A stretch of DNA of 64,000 bases from Rhodobacter xanthinilyticus (GTDB lineage: Bacteria > Pseudomonadota > Alphaproteobacteria > Rhodobacterales > Rhodobacteraceae). The notes under the pieces are model-generated. The model was not told the origin of the DNA, did not search any database, and saw nothing but the letters and a program-made list of their open reading frames with translations. Positions 17,989-27,224 of this stretch are shown piece by piece. The position numbers were made by a program, and so were the translations under genes. The stretch covers positions 372,001-436,000 of the forward strand of contig NZ_CP017781.1 of assembly GCF_001856665.1 (NCBI RefSeq). The letters run 5' to 3'. Numbering within the stretch: position 1 is the stretch's first letter; every line of letters starts with the position of its first letter.

Positions 17989-20536
17989 TGACGATCCGCC
18001 CCGGCACCACGATCAGCTTCTTCGGCGCGGCCCCGGCCAGCGCCTTGAGCACAGCTTCATCCGCCAGAACGCGCTTTTCAACCTCTTCCTTCGGCATGTC
18101 CTTGGGAACGGTGATCTCGCCGCGGCGCTTGCCGTTGATCTGGATCGGCAGCGTGACCTCATCCTCGACCAGAAGCGCCGGGTCGGCCTTCGGCCAGGGC
18201 GCGGTGACGACAAAGCCCGCGCCGCCCAGGAGCGCCCAGATATCCTCGGCCAGGTGCGGCACCATCGGCCCCATCAGCTGCGCCATCAGCTTCATCGCCT
18301 CGCGTTTGGCGCCGTTCGAGGCGGTGGATTTCGACAGCGTATTGGTCAGCCCGTAGATCGCCGCCACCGCCTTGTTGAAGGCAAAGCCCTCGATCGAGCG
18401 GGTGATCTCGTCGACCGCCTTGTGCGCGGCCTTCCGCAGCGCGAGATCTTCGGGCCCTTCCTCGCCGCCCGCGCCCTCGGCGATCTCCGACGCGATCCGC
18501 CAGACCCGCGCGAGGAATTTCGAGGTCGCCTCGGCGCCCGCCGCGGTCCATTCGACATCGCGCTCGGGCGGGCTGTCCGACATCACGAAGAATCGCGCGG
18601 TATCGGCGCCGAAGGAGGCGATGATGTTCATCGGATCGACGACGTTCTTCTTCGATTTCGACATCTTCGCCGAGGGGATGATCTCGACCGCCTCGCCGGT
18701 GGCGCGCAGCTTGCCGTCCTCGACCTCCTCGGGCAGGTGATAGACCGGCCGGCCGTTGGTGTCGCGGGTCATGTAGATCTCATGCGTGACCATGCCCTGC
18801 GTGAAGAGCGCGTTGAACGGCTCGATCGCTTTGGCGGGCAGGTGGCCGGTCGCCTGCATCGCGCGGGCAAAGAAGCGCGAGTAGAGCAGGTGCAAGATCG
18901 CATGCTCGATGCCGCCGATATATTGATCGACGTTCATCCAATACTCGGTTTCCTCGGCGACGGTGGGCGTGGCCGCGCGCGGGCTGGTGAAGCGCGCGTA
19001 ATACCAAGACGAATCGACGAAAGTATCCATCGTGTCGGTTTCGCGCTTGGCCGGCGCGCCGCAGACCGGGCAGGCACAATCGCGCCAGCTCGGGTGGCGG
19101 TCGAGCGGGTTGCCGGGCTTGTCGAAGGTGACATCATCGGGCAGGCGAACCGGCAGGTTCTCTTTCTTCTCGGGCACCACGCCGCAGGCGGCACAATGCA
19201 CCACCGGGATCGGGCAGCCCCAGTAGCGCTGCCGCGACAGGCCCCAATCGCGCAGGCGATATTTGGTCACGCCCTGGCCGATGCCGCGCTCTTCGCAAAA
19301 CGCGATGGCGGCCGCGATCGCCTCTTCGCCGGTCTGCACCGCCGCGCCCGCAAAGCCGCGGATATAGTGCACGCGCTCGGATTTGAGCGGCACGAATTCC
19401 TCGGCGGGCACAAGATCGGCCTCGGCGGTTTCGTCGCTCTCGGGGCGGAACACCGAATGGATCGGCAGGCCGTATTTGGTGGCGAATTCGAAGTCGCGCG
19501 CGTCATGCGCGGGGCAGCCGAAGATCGCGCCGGTGCCGTAATCCATCAGGATGAAATTGGCGATATAGACCGGCAGCTCCCAGGCCTCGTCGAGCGGGTG
19601 GCGCACGCGGATGCCGGTATCGCGGCCGAGTTTCTCCGCCGTTTCAATGGCTTCCTCGGTGGTGCCGCCCTTGCGGCATTCGGCGATGAAGGCGGCCATC
19701 TCCGGGTCGTGGCGCTCGAGATGTTTGGCGAGCGGATGGTCGGGCGAGATCGCGGCGAAGCTCGCGCCCATCAGCGTATCGGGGCGCGTGGTATAGACCT
19801 CGAGCCGGTCGAAGCCCTCGGGCGCGCCCACCGTCGAGAAGGCGAATTGCAGCCCGCGCGACTGGCCGATCCAGTTGGCCTGCATGGTGCGCACCTTCTC
19901 GGGCCAATCCTTGAGCCCGTCGAGCGCCGAGAGCAGATCGCCCGCGAAATCCGAGATCCGGAAGAACCACTGGGTGAGCTCCTTGCGCTCGACCGGCGCC
20001 CCCGAGCGCCAGCCGCAGCCGTCGATCACCTGTTCATTGGCGAGCACGGTCATGTCGACCGGGTCCCAGTTCACCACCGCGTTCTTGCGGTAGACGAGGC
20101 CCGCCTCGAGCATGTCGATGAACATCGCCTGTTGCTGGCCGTAATATTCCGGGTCGCAGGTGGCGAATTCGCGCGACCAGTCGATCGAGAGCCCGAGCGG
20201 CTTCATCTGGCCGCGCATGTCGGCGATATTGCCGTAGGTCCAGTCCTTCGGATGGCCGCCGCGCTCCATCGCGGCGTTTTCGGCGGGCATCCCGAAGGCG
20301 TCCCAGCCCATCGGATGCAGCACCGAGAAGCCCTGCGCCATTTTCGTGCGCGCCACCACATCGCCCATCGTGTAGTTGCGCACATGGCCCATGTGGATCC
20401 GCCCCGAGGGGTAGGGGAACATCTCGAGGACGTAATATTTCGGCCGGCTCGGGTCATGCCGCGCGGTGAAGACGCCGGCCTCGTCCCAGGCGGCTTGCCA
20501 TTTCGTCTCGGTCTGGCTCGGTTCGTAGCGCGTCAT
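17975..20536 (-). CDS. leuS: Leucyl-tRNA synthetase
   Basis: 853 residues, class I. The HIGH-type motif is [15 protein letters not shown] near residue 42 and the KMSKS loop is [10 protein letters not shown] near 620. The CP1 editing domain holds the usual [12 protein letters not shown] threonine-rich peptide. A zinc-type insertion carries HCAACG and [12 protein letters not shown]. The anticodon-binding and C-terminal domains end in [15 protein letters not shown]. It charges tRNA-Leu. First gene of the leuS-lptE-holA unit. Confidence 0.98.
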   Translation of the reverse strand: MTRYEPSQTETKWQAAWDEAGVFTARHDPSRPKYYVLEMFPYPSGRIHMGHVRNYTMGDVVARTKMAQGFSVLHPMGWDAFGMPAENAAMERGGHPKDWTYGNIADMRGQMKPLGLSIDWSREFATCDPEYYGQQQAMFIDMLEAGLVYRKNAVVNWDPVDMTVLANEQVIDGCGWRSGAPVERKELTQWFFRISDFAGDLLSALDGLKDWPEKVRTMQANWIGQSRGLQFAFSTVGAPEGFDRLEVYTTRPDTLMGASFAAISPDHPLAKHLERHDPEMAAFIAECRKGGTTEEAIETAEKLGRDTGIRVRHPLDEAWELPVYIANFILMDYGTGAIFGCPAHDARDFEFATKYGLPIHSVFRPESDETAEADLVPAEEFVPLKSERVHYIRGFAGAAVQTGEEAIAAAIAFCEERGIGQGVTKYRLRDWGLSRQRYWGCPIPVVHCAACGVVPEKKENLPVRLPDDVTFDKPGNPLDRHPSWRDCACPVCGAPAKRETDTMDTFVDSSWYYARFTSPRAATPTVAEETEYWMNVDQYIGGIEHAILHLLYSRFFARAMQATGHLPAKAIEPFNALFTQGMVTHEIYMTRDTNGRPVYHLPEEVEDGKLRATGEAVEIIPSAKMSKSKKNVVDPMNIIASFGADTARFFVMSDSPPERDVEWTAAGAEATSKFLARVWRIASEIAEGAGGEEGPEDLALRKAAHKAVDEITRSIEGFAFNKAVAAIYGLTNTLSKSTASNGAKREAMKLMAQLMGPMVPHLAEDIWALLGGAGFVVTAPWPKADPALLVEDEVTLPIQINGKRRGEITVPKDMPKEEVEKRVLADEAVLKALAGAAPKKLIVVPGRIVNVVI

Positions 20537-20650
20537 CTCGGTCCCTCATGCGGAAATCTGCCCGGTTGCTACACCGGGGGGCGGGGCGAGGTCCAGAGAG
20601 GAGCCCGCGCCCGGGCTCAAAATCGCATGAGAAAGGCGCCGCGCGGGGCC

Positions 20651-21166
20651 TCAGAGCTTCGAATCGCGGATCCGGATCTGGCGCGCGCGGGTCAGGATCG
20701 CATCCTCGACGGCGCGCACGGTATCGGGCGAAACCGCGCCGCCGCGGCTCTCGAGCGAGACCTTCAGGCTGCGCGCATCAAGCGCCGGGTCGGTGACCAT
20801 GATCGTCGCCTTGTAGGCGCGCCCGCCGCCCGGCGGGGTGCCATAGCCGGTCACGATCAGCCCGGAGAACGGGTCGACCGACTGAATCGGCAGGAAATCG
20901 AGCACTTCGAGCGAGGCCTGCCAGAGGTATTTGTTGACCTCGATCTTCACGTCGGGCTGGTCGTTGTTGCCGAACAGATCCCAGACGGTCGAGCCGCCCT
21001 GGTTGACCTCATTCTCGCGCGTCGCGGTGACTTTCGCCTCGCCGGGCTTTTCCGCGGTGCGCGGCCCGCCCCAGGAGAACATCCGGCTCGTCGAATCGCC
21101 GCAGGCCGAGAGCGCGACGCACAGCCCGATCAAGGCGCCGGCACGGATGATGGGTCGGATCGTCAT
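20651..21166 (-). CDS. DUF3576 domain lipoprotein
   Basis: 171 residues. The signal peptide ends in lipobox LSAC (Cys22). The mature part matches DUF3576, found in alphaproteobacteria: VWDLFGNNDQPDVKIEVNKYLWQASLEVLDFLPIQSVDP in adjoining blocks, then GLIVTGYGTPPGGGRAYKATI and the C-terminal LTRARQIRIRDS. Homologues are described as possible outer-membrane assembly factors, without proof. It lies just upstream of leuS on the same strand, 114 bp away, so joint transcription is possible. Confidence 0.85.
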   Translation of the reverse strand: MTIRPIIRAGALIGLCVALSACGDSTSRMFSWGGPRTAEKPGEAKVTATRENEVNQGGSTVWDLFGNNDQPDVKIEVNKYLWQASLEVLDFLPIQSVDPFSGLIVTGYGTPPGGGRAYKATIMVTDPALDARSLKVSLESRGGAVSPDTVRAVEDAILTRARQIRIRDSKL

Positions 21167-21471
21167 GGCTCGCTGCCCCCTAAGGCCTCAGTCTCGCATG
21201 GAATGTCTCTAGCCGATGCCCCGCAGGGCGACAAGGGATTTCGGCCCGCGCGCGGGGCTGCGCCCGTGTGCGGGGCGCGCGCAGGCCCGCGCGGGCCGAA
21301 CCGGCGCCGCCGGCCCGGCGAGACTGTGGCAAGACTGCACCACGCCTTCGGGCAATCTGATTTTCCCGGTCGTTTTCGTTGCATTGCGGGGCCGCAGGGG
21401 CGAAAACACCGCCATACCCAATTCGGATTTCCCTGAGTTGGGGTTTACCTTAAAGACAATGAGGGAAAACG
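21167..21471. other. 305-bp intergenic region between DUF3576 and porin genes
   Basis: Contains the divergent upstream regions of both genes. Its GC-rich half (21240-21300) carries a perfect 13-bp inverted repeat, described separately. The half nearest the porin is less GC-rich and ends with a GAGGG ribosome site. I could not pick a convincing -10/-35 pair for the porin. Confidence 0.6.
21240..21300. repeat. Inverted repeat upstream of the porin gene
   Basis: Arms TTCGGCCCGCGCG (21240-21252) and CGCGCGGGCCGAA (21288-21300) are exact reverse complements around a 35-bp GC-rich centre. No T-tract follows on either side, so it is not a standard terminator. Confidence 0.6.
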
Positions 21472-22401
21472 ATGAAAAAGGTTCTCTTCGCGACGACCGC
21501 TCTGGTTATGACCGCTGGCGTCGCTGCCGCTGAAGTCTCGCTCTCGGGCGACGGCCGTATGGGTATCGTCTACAACGGCGCCGACTGGAACTTCTCCAGC
21601 CGCGCTCGCGTGACCTTCACGCTCTCGGGCACCACCGACAACGGCATCGAGTTCGGCGGTTCGTTCCGCGCTGACCAAGCCGGTGACTCGGTCCTGGACA
21701 ACGGCGCTGCCTACGGTTCGGAAGGCTCGGTCTACGTTTCGGGCGCGTTCGGCAAAATCGAAATGGGCGACGCCGTTTCGGCTCCGGAAGCCCTGTTCGG
21801 CGACCTGCCGGAAGTTGGCTACACCGACCTCACGTCGGCTGGCGGCCTCGAAAACGACATTCCGTACCTGACCGGTGACGGCGTGACCACCCTGGCCGGC
21901 AACCCGGTCGTCCTGTACACCTACTCGACCGGCCCGATCTCGATCGCGGCGTCGATGTCGGACGGCAAACTGGGCTCGGTCAACGACCAGCAAGAATATG
22001 CGGTCGCCGGTGCTTACACCTACGAAAACTACACCGTCGGCTTCGGCTACGAAATGCTGGAAGACGTCGGCGGCGTTGCTGGCGTTGACTACACCCAAGG
22101 CGAGCTCGCCGGTGTTGCGACCTTCGGCGACACCTCGGTCAAAGCTTACTTCGCCAAAGGCGGCAAGCAGAACCCGGTTGACCAAGCCTTCGGCCTGGGC
22201 GTGACCTCGAAGTTCGGCGCGACCACCGTCCTCGGCTACGTGCAGAAAGCTGAGTTCACCGCTGGTGGCGACGTGACCTGGTACGGCCTCGGCGCTTCGT
22301 ACGACCTCGGCGGCGGCGCTTCGATCGTCGGCGGCATCTCGGACGACGATCTGGCCAACACCGACCCGACCGCCGACCTCGGTGTGAAGTTCAAGTTCTA
22401 A
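21472..22401 (+). CDS. Outer-membrane porin, R. capsulatus type
   Basis: 309 residues. A Sec signal peptide (MKKVLFATTALVMTAGVAAA) is followed by a beta-barrel starting EVSLSGDGRMGIVYNGADW and ending in the Bam signal LGVKFKF with terminal Phe. Blocks such as YNGADWNFSSR, SGAFGKIEMGDA, LFGDLPEVGYTDL and GLGASYDLGGGASIVGGI strongly resemble the R. capsulatus porin, a trimeric 16-stranded diffusion channel. Codon use differs from neighbours (gct, aaa and gaa are more frequent), as for a very abundant protein. It is a single-gene unit closed by its own terminator. Confidence 0.96.
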   Translation: MKKVLFATTALVMTAGVAAAEVSLSGDGRMGIVYNGADWNFSSRARVTFTLSGTTDNGIEFGGSFRADQAGDSVLDNGAAYGSEGSVYVSGAFGKIEMGDAVSAPEALFGDLPEVGYTDLTSAGGLENDIPYLTGDGVTTLAGNPVVLYTYSTGPISIAASMSDGKLGSVNDQQEYAVAGAYTYENYTVGFGYEMLEDVGGVAGVDYTQGELAGVATFGDTSVKAYFAKGGKQNPVDQAFGLGVTSKFGATTVLGYVQKAEFTAGGDVTWYGLGASYDLGGGASIVGGISDDDLANTDPTADLGVKFKF

Positions 22402-22423
22402 TCCTTCCGGATTGGATCTTGGG

Positions 22424-22457
22424 AAGAGCGGGCCTTGCGCCCGCTCTTTTCATTTTT
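22424..22457 (+). terminator. Rho-independent terminator of the porin gene
   Basis: AAGAGCGGGC / GCCCGCTCTT stem with a short CTTGC loop, followed by TTTTCATTTTT, 22 bp after the porin stop and 38 bp before the next start. Confidence 0.92.
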
Positions 22458-22495
22458 GCGCCCGGCGGTTTATCTGGGGGCAAAAGGAGGGCCAG

Positions 22496-23155
22496 ATGGG
22501 TCTGAGCGAGATTGCCGCGCGGGTCGCGGCGGCAGAGGCGGCGGCGGGGCGCGCGCCCGGGTCGGTCAAGCTGATCGCGGTGTCGAAGGTGCAGCCGAGC
22601 GAGCGGGTCGAGGCGGTGCTGCGCGCGGGGCATCGGCTCTTTGGCGAGAATTACGTGCAGGAAGCGGCGGGCAAATGGCCCGCCTGGCGCGCGGAATTCC
22701 CCGAGGTCGCGGTGCATATGATCGGGCCCTTGCAGACCAACAAGGCCAAGCTCGCGGTGGAGCTTTTCGAGGCGATCCATACGCTCGACCGGCCTTCGCT
22801 GGCGGTGAAGCTCGCGAGCCTCGCGCAGGCGCGCGGCGCGAGCCCGGAGCTTTTCGTGCAGGTCAATACCGGCGCCGAGCCGCAAAAGGCGGGGGTTCTG
22901 CCGGCGGAGGTCGACGGCTTTGTGGCCGAGGCGCGAGCGAAGGATCTGCCGGTTGTCGGGCTGATGTGCATCCCGCCCGAGGGCGAGGATGCGGGCCCGC
23001 ATTTCGCGATGCTCGCGGAGATGGCGGCGCGCAATGGTCTGGCGGGGCTCTCGATGGGGATGAGCTCGGATTTCGAGGCGGCGATTGCGGCGGGGGCGAC
23101 CCATGTGCGGGTCGGCTCGGCGATTTTCGGCGCGCGGGATTATGGCGCGCGCTGA
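22496..23155 (+). CDS. YggS-family pyridoxal phosphate homeostasis protein
   Basis: 219 residues, the PLPBP/YggS family. The PLP lysine is in KLIAVSKVQP (K31). Other family blocks are LFGENYVQEA, HMIGPLQTNKAK, FVQVNTGAEPQKAG, GLMCIPPEGEDAGPHFAML, GLSMGMSSDFEAAIAAGATHVRVGSAIFG in consecutive segments. It binds PLP without catalysing a reaction and buffers the vitamin B6 pool. The start at 22496 has AAAGGAGGG in front. It ends three bases before the convergent L,D-transpeptidase stop. Confidence 0.95.
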   Translation: MGLSEIAARVAAAEAAAGRAPGSVKLIAVSKVQPSERVEAVLRAGHRLFGENYVQEAAGKWPAWRAEFPEVAVHMIGPLQTNKAKLAVELFEAIHTLDRPSLAVKLASLAQARGASPELFVQVNTGAEPQKAGVLPAEVDGFVAEARAKDLPVVGLMCIPPEGEDAGPHFAMLAEMAARNGLAGLSMGMSSDFEAAIAAGATHVRVGSAIFGARDYGAR

Positions 23156-23158
23156 GGC

Positions 23159-23725
23159 TCAGGCCTTGTCGCGGGGGGCGAGGCCGGACCGGGGCGCTGC
23201 CCCGGACCCCGGGATATTTTGGGCAAGATGAAAGCAGGCGAGATCCGGGACCAGGATTTCGGTGCCGGGCGCGAGGCGGGCGGCGAGCCAGAGCAGATCC
23301 TTGCGCGCGAGGGCGATGCAGCCGGCGGTGGGGAAGCCCGGGCGGCGGCGCTGGTGGAGGAAGATCGCCGAGCCTGCGTGGGGGGTGGCCTCGGGGTAGT
23401 TCCAGTCGGTGACCAGCACGATATCATAGAGCGGGTCAGCGCGGCGCAGGCGCTCGTGGCTGGCCGCAAAGGGGGCGCGGACGGGCTGATTGTAGGCCGG
23501 GTGGTCGGGCGCGTCGCACCACAGATCGCGCGGGCCGATCGGGCGGGCCCAGGGCGCGGGTTGCGCCAGCCGGTCGGGGCGCCAGAGCATTTCGAGGACG
23601 GTGAGGCGGCCGACCGGCGTTGCGCCATCGCCCTCGCGTTTGCTGCGTGAGAGCCCGCCGCGGCCGATTTCGCAGGGCAGAACCCGGTTGCCGGTGCGCA
23701 GACCTTGCGGGCTCAGCCGGATCAC
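23159..23725 (-). CDS. L,D-transpeptidase (YkuD) family protein
   Basis: 188 residues, a short YkuD domain without a visible signal peptide. It contains [40 protein letters not shown] and the catalytic segment SAIFLHQ...PTAGCIAL with H124 and Cys136. The usual SHGC is AGC here, a variant I associate with this short family. Predicted to form or edit peptide crosslinks or use another acyl acceptor. The last 15 or so residues ([18 protein letters not shown] region) come from a GC-rich hairpin repeat, so they are probably not part of the ancestral domain. Its start overlaps the ribA stop. Confidence 0.85.
   Translation of the reverse strand: MIRLSPQGLRTGNRVLPCEIGRGGLSRSKREGDGATPVGRLTVLEMLWRPDRLAQPAPWARPIGPRDLWCDAPDHPAYNQPVRAPFAASHERLRRADPLYDIVLVTDWNYPEATPHAGSAIFLHQRRRPGFPTAGCIALARKDLLWLAARLAPGTEILVPDLACFHLAQNIPGSGAAPRSGLAPRDKA
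23191..23238. repeat. GC-hairpin/GGGATATTTT repeat, copy 1
   Basis: GGGGCGCTGCCCC followed by GGACCCCGGGATATTTT and GGGCAAGATGAA. The second copy is at 37971. This copy lies inside the 3' end of the L,D-transpeptidase gene. I remember very similar sequences as frequent 3'-flanking repeats in Rhodobacteraceae genomes, which I cannot verify here. Confidence 0.7.
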
Positions 23726-24801
23726 AGGATATGCCCCGATTTCGCGGCTTTGGTGGCCAGATAGGCGGCGTTGTGGCGGCTCAAGCCCACCTTGAGCGGC
23801 ACCCGCTCGGCGACATGGACGCCATTGGCCTCGAGCATGCGCACCTTGGCGGGGTTGTTGGTCAGGAGCCGCACCTGCGCAAAGCCGAGCTTTTTCAGAA
23901 GCGCCGCACCGATGCGGAAATCGCGCTCATCATCCTCGAAGCCCAGCCGATGGTTCGCCTCGACCGTGTCAAAGCCTTGATCTTGCAGGGAATAGGCGCG
24001 CATCTTGTTGGCCAGCCCGATGCCGCGCCCCTCCTGGTTGAGGTAGAGGAGCACCCCCGCGCCCTCATGGCCCATCTGGGTCAGCGCGGCGTCGAGCTGG
24101 GGGCCGCAATCGCATTTGAGCGAGCCGAGCACGTCGCCGGTGAAACAGGCCGAATGCAGCCGCGCGAGCACCGGCTTGTCGCGCGCGGGCGCGCCGATCT
24201 CGATCGCGTAATGCTCTTCGCCGCCGTCATCGGGGCGGAAGATATGGAGCCGGCCCTTCTCGGCGGCGCGCATCGGCACGCGGGCGGCGGAGACCGGCGC
24301 GAGCACTGTCTCGGCGGCGATCTCGCGCAGCGCCTGCGCGGCATCGAGCGCGGTCAGCCCCTCGGGCGCCGGGCCGGTGAGCGGCACAAGCAGCGCCGCG
24401 GGCAGAAGATGCGCCGATTTCGCCAGCGCGATCGCGGCGCGCGCGAGCCCCGCATCGCCCTCGCGCTCGCTCGCCAGCGGGCCCTTCATCGGCATCCTGA
24501 GATCATCGGCCGGGTCAGCGAGCGCCTGCAACCAGGCGAGATCGGCGTCCTCGGGCACCCGCACGCGGGCGAGATCCCCGTCATAGACCCGCGCTTTCAG
24601 CGTCTCGGCCCGCCACGAGGTCAGCGCCAGAACCGGCCGCCCGAGCCCGCGCAGCGCCGCCAGCCGCGCCGCGCTCAGCGTCTCGACTGCCACCGCAAGG
24701 CAGACCCCGGAGAGCACCACCGGCAGGCCCATGCGCAGATCGGCGCGGGCGCGGTTGAGGCGTTCGGCGGGCGTCGGCCCAAGGGAGAGGATCTGTTCCA
24801 T
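23722..24801 (-). CDS. ribA: GTP cyclohydrolase II
   Basis: First step of riboflavin synthesis: GTP to 2,5-diamino-6-ribosylamino-pyrimidinone phosphate, formate and PPi. 359 residues, longer than E. coli RibA. An N-terminal DHBP-synthase-like region (1-170) lacks recognisable RibB metal residues, so it looks degenerate. The C-terminal RibA domain has the zinc cysteines in [34 protein letters not shown], and [13 protein letters not shown]. The start MEQILSLG is preferred because the open frame upstream is not domain-like. ATGA-coupled to the L,D-transpeptidase gene. Confidence 0.93.
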   Translation of the reverse strand: MEQILSLGPTPAERLNRARADLRMGLPVVLSGVCLAVAVETLSAARLAALRGLGRPVLALTSWRAETLKARVYDGDLARVRVPEDADLAWLQALADPADDLRMPMKGPLASEREGDAGLARAAIALAKSAHLLPAALLVPLTGPAPEGLTALDAAQALREIAAETVLAPVSAARVPMRAAEKGRLHIFRPDDGGEEHYAIEIGAPARDKPVLARLHSACFTGDVLGSLKCDCGPQLDAALTQMGHEGAGVLLYLNQEGRGIGLANKMRAYSLQDQGFDTVEANHRLGFEDDERDFRIGAALLKKLGFAQVRLLTNNPAKVRMLEANGVHVAERVPLKVGLSRHNAAYLATKAAKSGHIL

Positions 24802-24952
24802 GGCAAAGACATAGCGCCGGGCGTAACAAATTGAAACATATCCCGTCCGCGCGTCACCTCCGCGTGAGAAAGATTTCACCCCCCTTGTCGCGGATGTGAT
24901 CAGGCCTCAGCTTCAGCGCAACGACACAGGTGACGAAGAACAGGAGGCACCG

Positions 24953-25639
24953 ATGGCAGGACTGAAGAAGATCCTTCTCGTCGATGACGATACCGATCTG
25001 CGCGAGGCGCTGGCCGAGCAGCTGATCGCCACCGATGATTTCGAGGTGTTCGAGGCGGGCTCGGGCGCGGAGGGCGTGGAGAAGGCGAAAGCCGCGCTTT
25101 ACGATTTGGTGGTGCTCGATGTGGGGCTGCCCGATACCGACGGGCGCGAGCTGTGCAAGAAGCTGCGCAAGCAGGGCGTGAAATGCCCGATCGTGATGCT
25201 GACCGGCCATGATACCGATGCCGATACGATCCTCGGGCTCGATTCGGGGGCGAATGATTACGTCACCAAGCCGTTCAAATTCCCGGTTCTGCTGGCGCGG
25301 CTGCGCGCGCAATTGCGCACCCATGAGCAGAGCGAGGACGCGGTCTTCCAGCTCGGGCCGTATACGTTCAAACCGGCGATGAAGATGCTCGTCGACGCCA
25401 AGGATCGCAAGATCCGGCTGACCGAGAAGGAAACCAATATCCTCAAGTTCCTCTACCGCGCGACCGATGGCGTGGTGGCGCGCGATGTGCTGCTGCACGA
25501 GGTCTGGGGCTATAACGCCGGGGTCACGACCCATACGCTCGAGACCCATATCTACCGGCTGCGTCAGAAGATCGAGCCCGATCCCTCGAACGCGCGGCTT
25601 CTGGTCACCGAATCGGGTGGCTATCGGCTGATGGTCTGA
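24953..25639 (+). CDS. cenR: OmpR-family response regulator, CenR-like
   Basis: 228 residues. Receiver domain (about 5-120) with acidic pocket LLVDDDTDLREAL, phosphoacceptor VVLDVGLPDTDGREL, T in VMLTGHD and K in YVTKPFKFP. The winged-helix domain (about 130-228) has RLTEKETNILKFLYRA and WGYNAGVTTHTLETHIYRLRQK. Near-identical blocks occur in the CenR regulators of Caulobacter and Rhodobacter, which control envelope and division genes; the symbol rests on this resemblance. No histidine kinase is adjacent. CAGGAGG precedes the start; a GC terminator follows. Confidence 0.85.
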   Translation: MAGLKKILLVDDDTDLREALAEQLIATDDFEVFEAGSGAEGVEKAKAALYDLVVLDVGLPDTDGRELCKKLRKQGVKCPIVMLTGHDTDADTILGLDSGANDYVTKPFKFPVLLARLRAQLRTHEQSEDAVFQLGPYTFKPAMKMLVDAKDRKIRLTEKETNILKFLYRATDGVVARDVLLHEVWGYNAGVTTHTLETHIYRLRQKIEPDPSNARLLVTESGGYRLMV

Positions 25640-25643
25640 CAGG

Positions 25644-25665
25644 CGGGGGCTTCGGCCCCCGTTTT
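25644..25665 (+). terminator. Rho-independent terminator after the response regulator
   Basis: CGGGGGC-TTCG-GCCCCCG stem with a stable UUCG-type loop and TTTT, directly after the stop and just before the end of the convergent DUF3775 gene. Confidence 0.88.
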
Positions 25666-25667
25666 CG

Positions 25668-26012
25668 TCACACGCTCGGGTAGATGTCTTCCTCGGCCTC
25701 TTCGAGCGAGACGCCGAGCGCGTTGAGCCCGTCCTCGAGGTGATCGGCGAGCATCGGCACGCCGAGGAGGTAATCCTCGGTCGGTGCCGTGGCCTCGGTC
25801 ACCGCGGTCTCATAGGCCTCGTCGAATTCGCTCGCGTCGAAGGTCTCGCGGCCGATCCACATCACGGCGGTCAGCGCGGCCTTCTCTTCCTCATTCAGCC
25901 CCGCGATGAAGGCCCGCAGCTCGCGCGCCTGGCCGGAGCCGGGAACATCCGCGTCGAACTTGCGCGCGCGAATGATGACATGGGCGATTTTCGACGGGCT
26001 GATGGGCAGCAT
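25668..26012 (-). CDS. DUF3775 domain protein
   Basis: 114 residues, acidic and helical: ISPSKIAHVIIRARKFDADV, ELRAFIAGLNEEEKAALTAVMWIGR, then LLGVPMLADHLEDGLNALG. This pattern matches DUF3775, small alphaproteobacterial proteins of unknown function. The LNEEEKAALTAVMWIGRE block is the conserved core. The start at 26012 has GGAGG upstream. It is the last gene of the long minus-strand run that begins with rsmB, 60 bp after rmuC. Confidence 0.82.
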   Translation of the reverse strand: MLPISPSKIAHVIIRARKFDADVPGSGQARELRAFIAGLNEEEKAALTAVMWIGRETFDASEFDEAYETAVTEATAPTEDYLLGVPMLADHLEDGLNALGVSLEEAEEDIYPSV

Positions 26013-26072
26013 GACGTCCTCCGTTCTCGTCTCAGTCTCGCGCCGGATCGCGGCGCGTGCAAGCGGCAAGTT

Positions 26073-27224
26073 TCAGGATTTGAGCTCGAGCAGCGGCGCG
26101 GCGGCCTCGGGCGCGAGCTCCTCGAAATCGAAATTATCGAGACGGTGGGCGCGTTTGCCGGCTTTCTCGGCGGAGATCTTGATCTCCTCGATATCCTTGG
26201 CGGCCTGCGAGAAGTGGCGATCGAGGTTGCCCACGCGGGTGCCGAGCCGGTCGACATCGGCGTAAAGGAGCGAAAGTTCGCGCCGGATCGCGCCGGCCTG
26301 CTCGCGCATCCGCGCGTCTTTGAGAACCGCGCGCATCGTCGTCAGCGTCGCCATGCAGGTGGTGGGCGAGACGATCCAGACCTTCGCGTCGAAGCCCTCG
26401 CGCACGAGCTCGGGGAAATTCGCGTGGAGCTCGGCATAGACCGCCTCGGAGGGCAGGAACATCAGCGCCCCCTCGGCGGTTTCGCCCTCGAGGATGTAGC
26501 GATCCGAGATCGCGCGGATATGGGCGCGCACAGCGGTGCGCATGGCGCGTTGCGCCTCGGTCAGCGCCGCGGGCGTCTCGGCGCGGCGCAGCGCCTCATA
26601 GGCCTCGAGGGGGAATTTGCTGTCGATGACGATCGGGCCGGGCGGGTTGGGCAGATGCACGAGGCAATCGGCGCGCCGGCCGTTCGAGAGCGTCGCCTGC
26701 ATGGTGAAACTGTCGGAGGGCAACGCCTTTTGCACGATGTCGTGGAGCTGGATCTCGCCGAAGGCGCCGCGGGTCTGCTTGTTCGAGAGGATGTCTTGCA
26801 GGCCGAGGACATTGCCCGAGAGCTTCTCGATATTGGCCTGCGCCTTGTCGATCGCCTCGAGGCGCTGTTGCAGCTCGCCGAGCGAGCGCGCGGTGCGGGT
26901 GGCGGTGCCGTGCAGGCTCTCGGTCATCGCGCGGTTGACCTCGGCGAGGCGGTGTTCCATCAGCTGCAGCACGCGCGCCTGGCTCGAGGCCTGCGCCTCG
27001 GAGACATGGTGAAGCCCGCCGGCGAGCTGTTGCTGACCATCGGAGAGCGCCTGCACCCGGTTGGCGAGTTGCATCATCCCGCCTGCGAGCGGGTCGATCG
27101 CCCGGGCCGAACGCGCGGCGGTGCGCAGCACGAGGACCAGCAGCAAGAGCACCAGCGCGCAGGCCGCAAGCGCCGCCACGATCAGCGGGTCGGTGAGGTC
27201 GATCTGATGGGGGCCAAGCGTCAT
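26073..27224 (-). CDS. rmuC: RmuC-family protein
   Basis: 383 residues: an N-terminal membrane helix ([18 protein letters not shown]), a long coiled coil (about 45-150) and the RmuC nuclease-like core with [62 protein letters not shown] and [20 protein letters not shown] in adjacent segments. RmuC limits rearrangements at inverted repeats, an inference from E. coli. Its ATG overlaps the mutL stop, tying it to mismatch repair. Confidence 0.93.
   Translation of the reverse strand: MTLGPHQIDLTDPLIVAALAACALVLLLLVLVLRTAARSARAIDPLAGGMMQLANRVQALSDGQQQLAGGLHHVSEAQASSQARVLQLMEHRLAEVNRAMTESLHGTATRTARSLGELQQRLEAIDKAQANIEKLSGNVLGLQDILSNKQTRGAFGEIQLHDIVQKALPSDSFTMQATLSNGRRADCLVHLPNPPGPIVIDSKFPLEAYEALRRAETPAALTEAQRAMRTAVRAHIRAISDRYILEGETAEGALMFLPSEAVYAELHANFPELVREGFDAKVWIVSPTTCMATLTTMRAVLKDARMREQAGAIRRELSLLYADVDRLGTRVGNLDRHFSQAAKDIEEIKISAEKAGKRAHRLDNFDFEELAPEAAAPLLELKS

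Noticed and set aside
17918-21436. A 1172-codon open frame on the plus strand over leuS and DUF3576
   Set aside because: Antisense to leuS, which has clear HIGH and KMSKS motifs. The long open frame results from high third-position GC.
24802-24952. Possible FMN riboswitch upstream of ribA
   Set aside because: The 151-bp divergent interval shows no recognisable RFN-element core, and ribA starts only a short distance from its edge. It is more simply two promoters.
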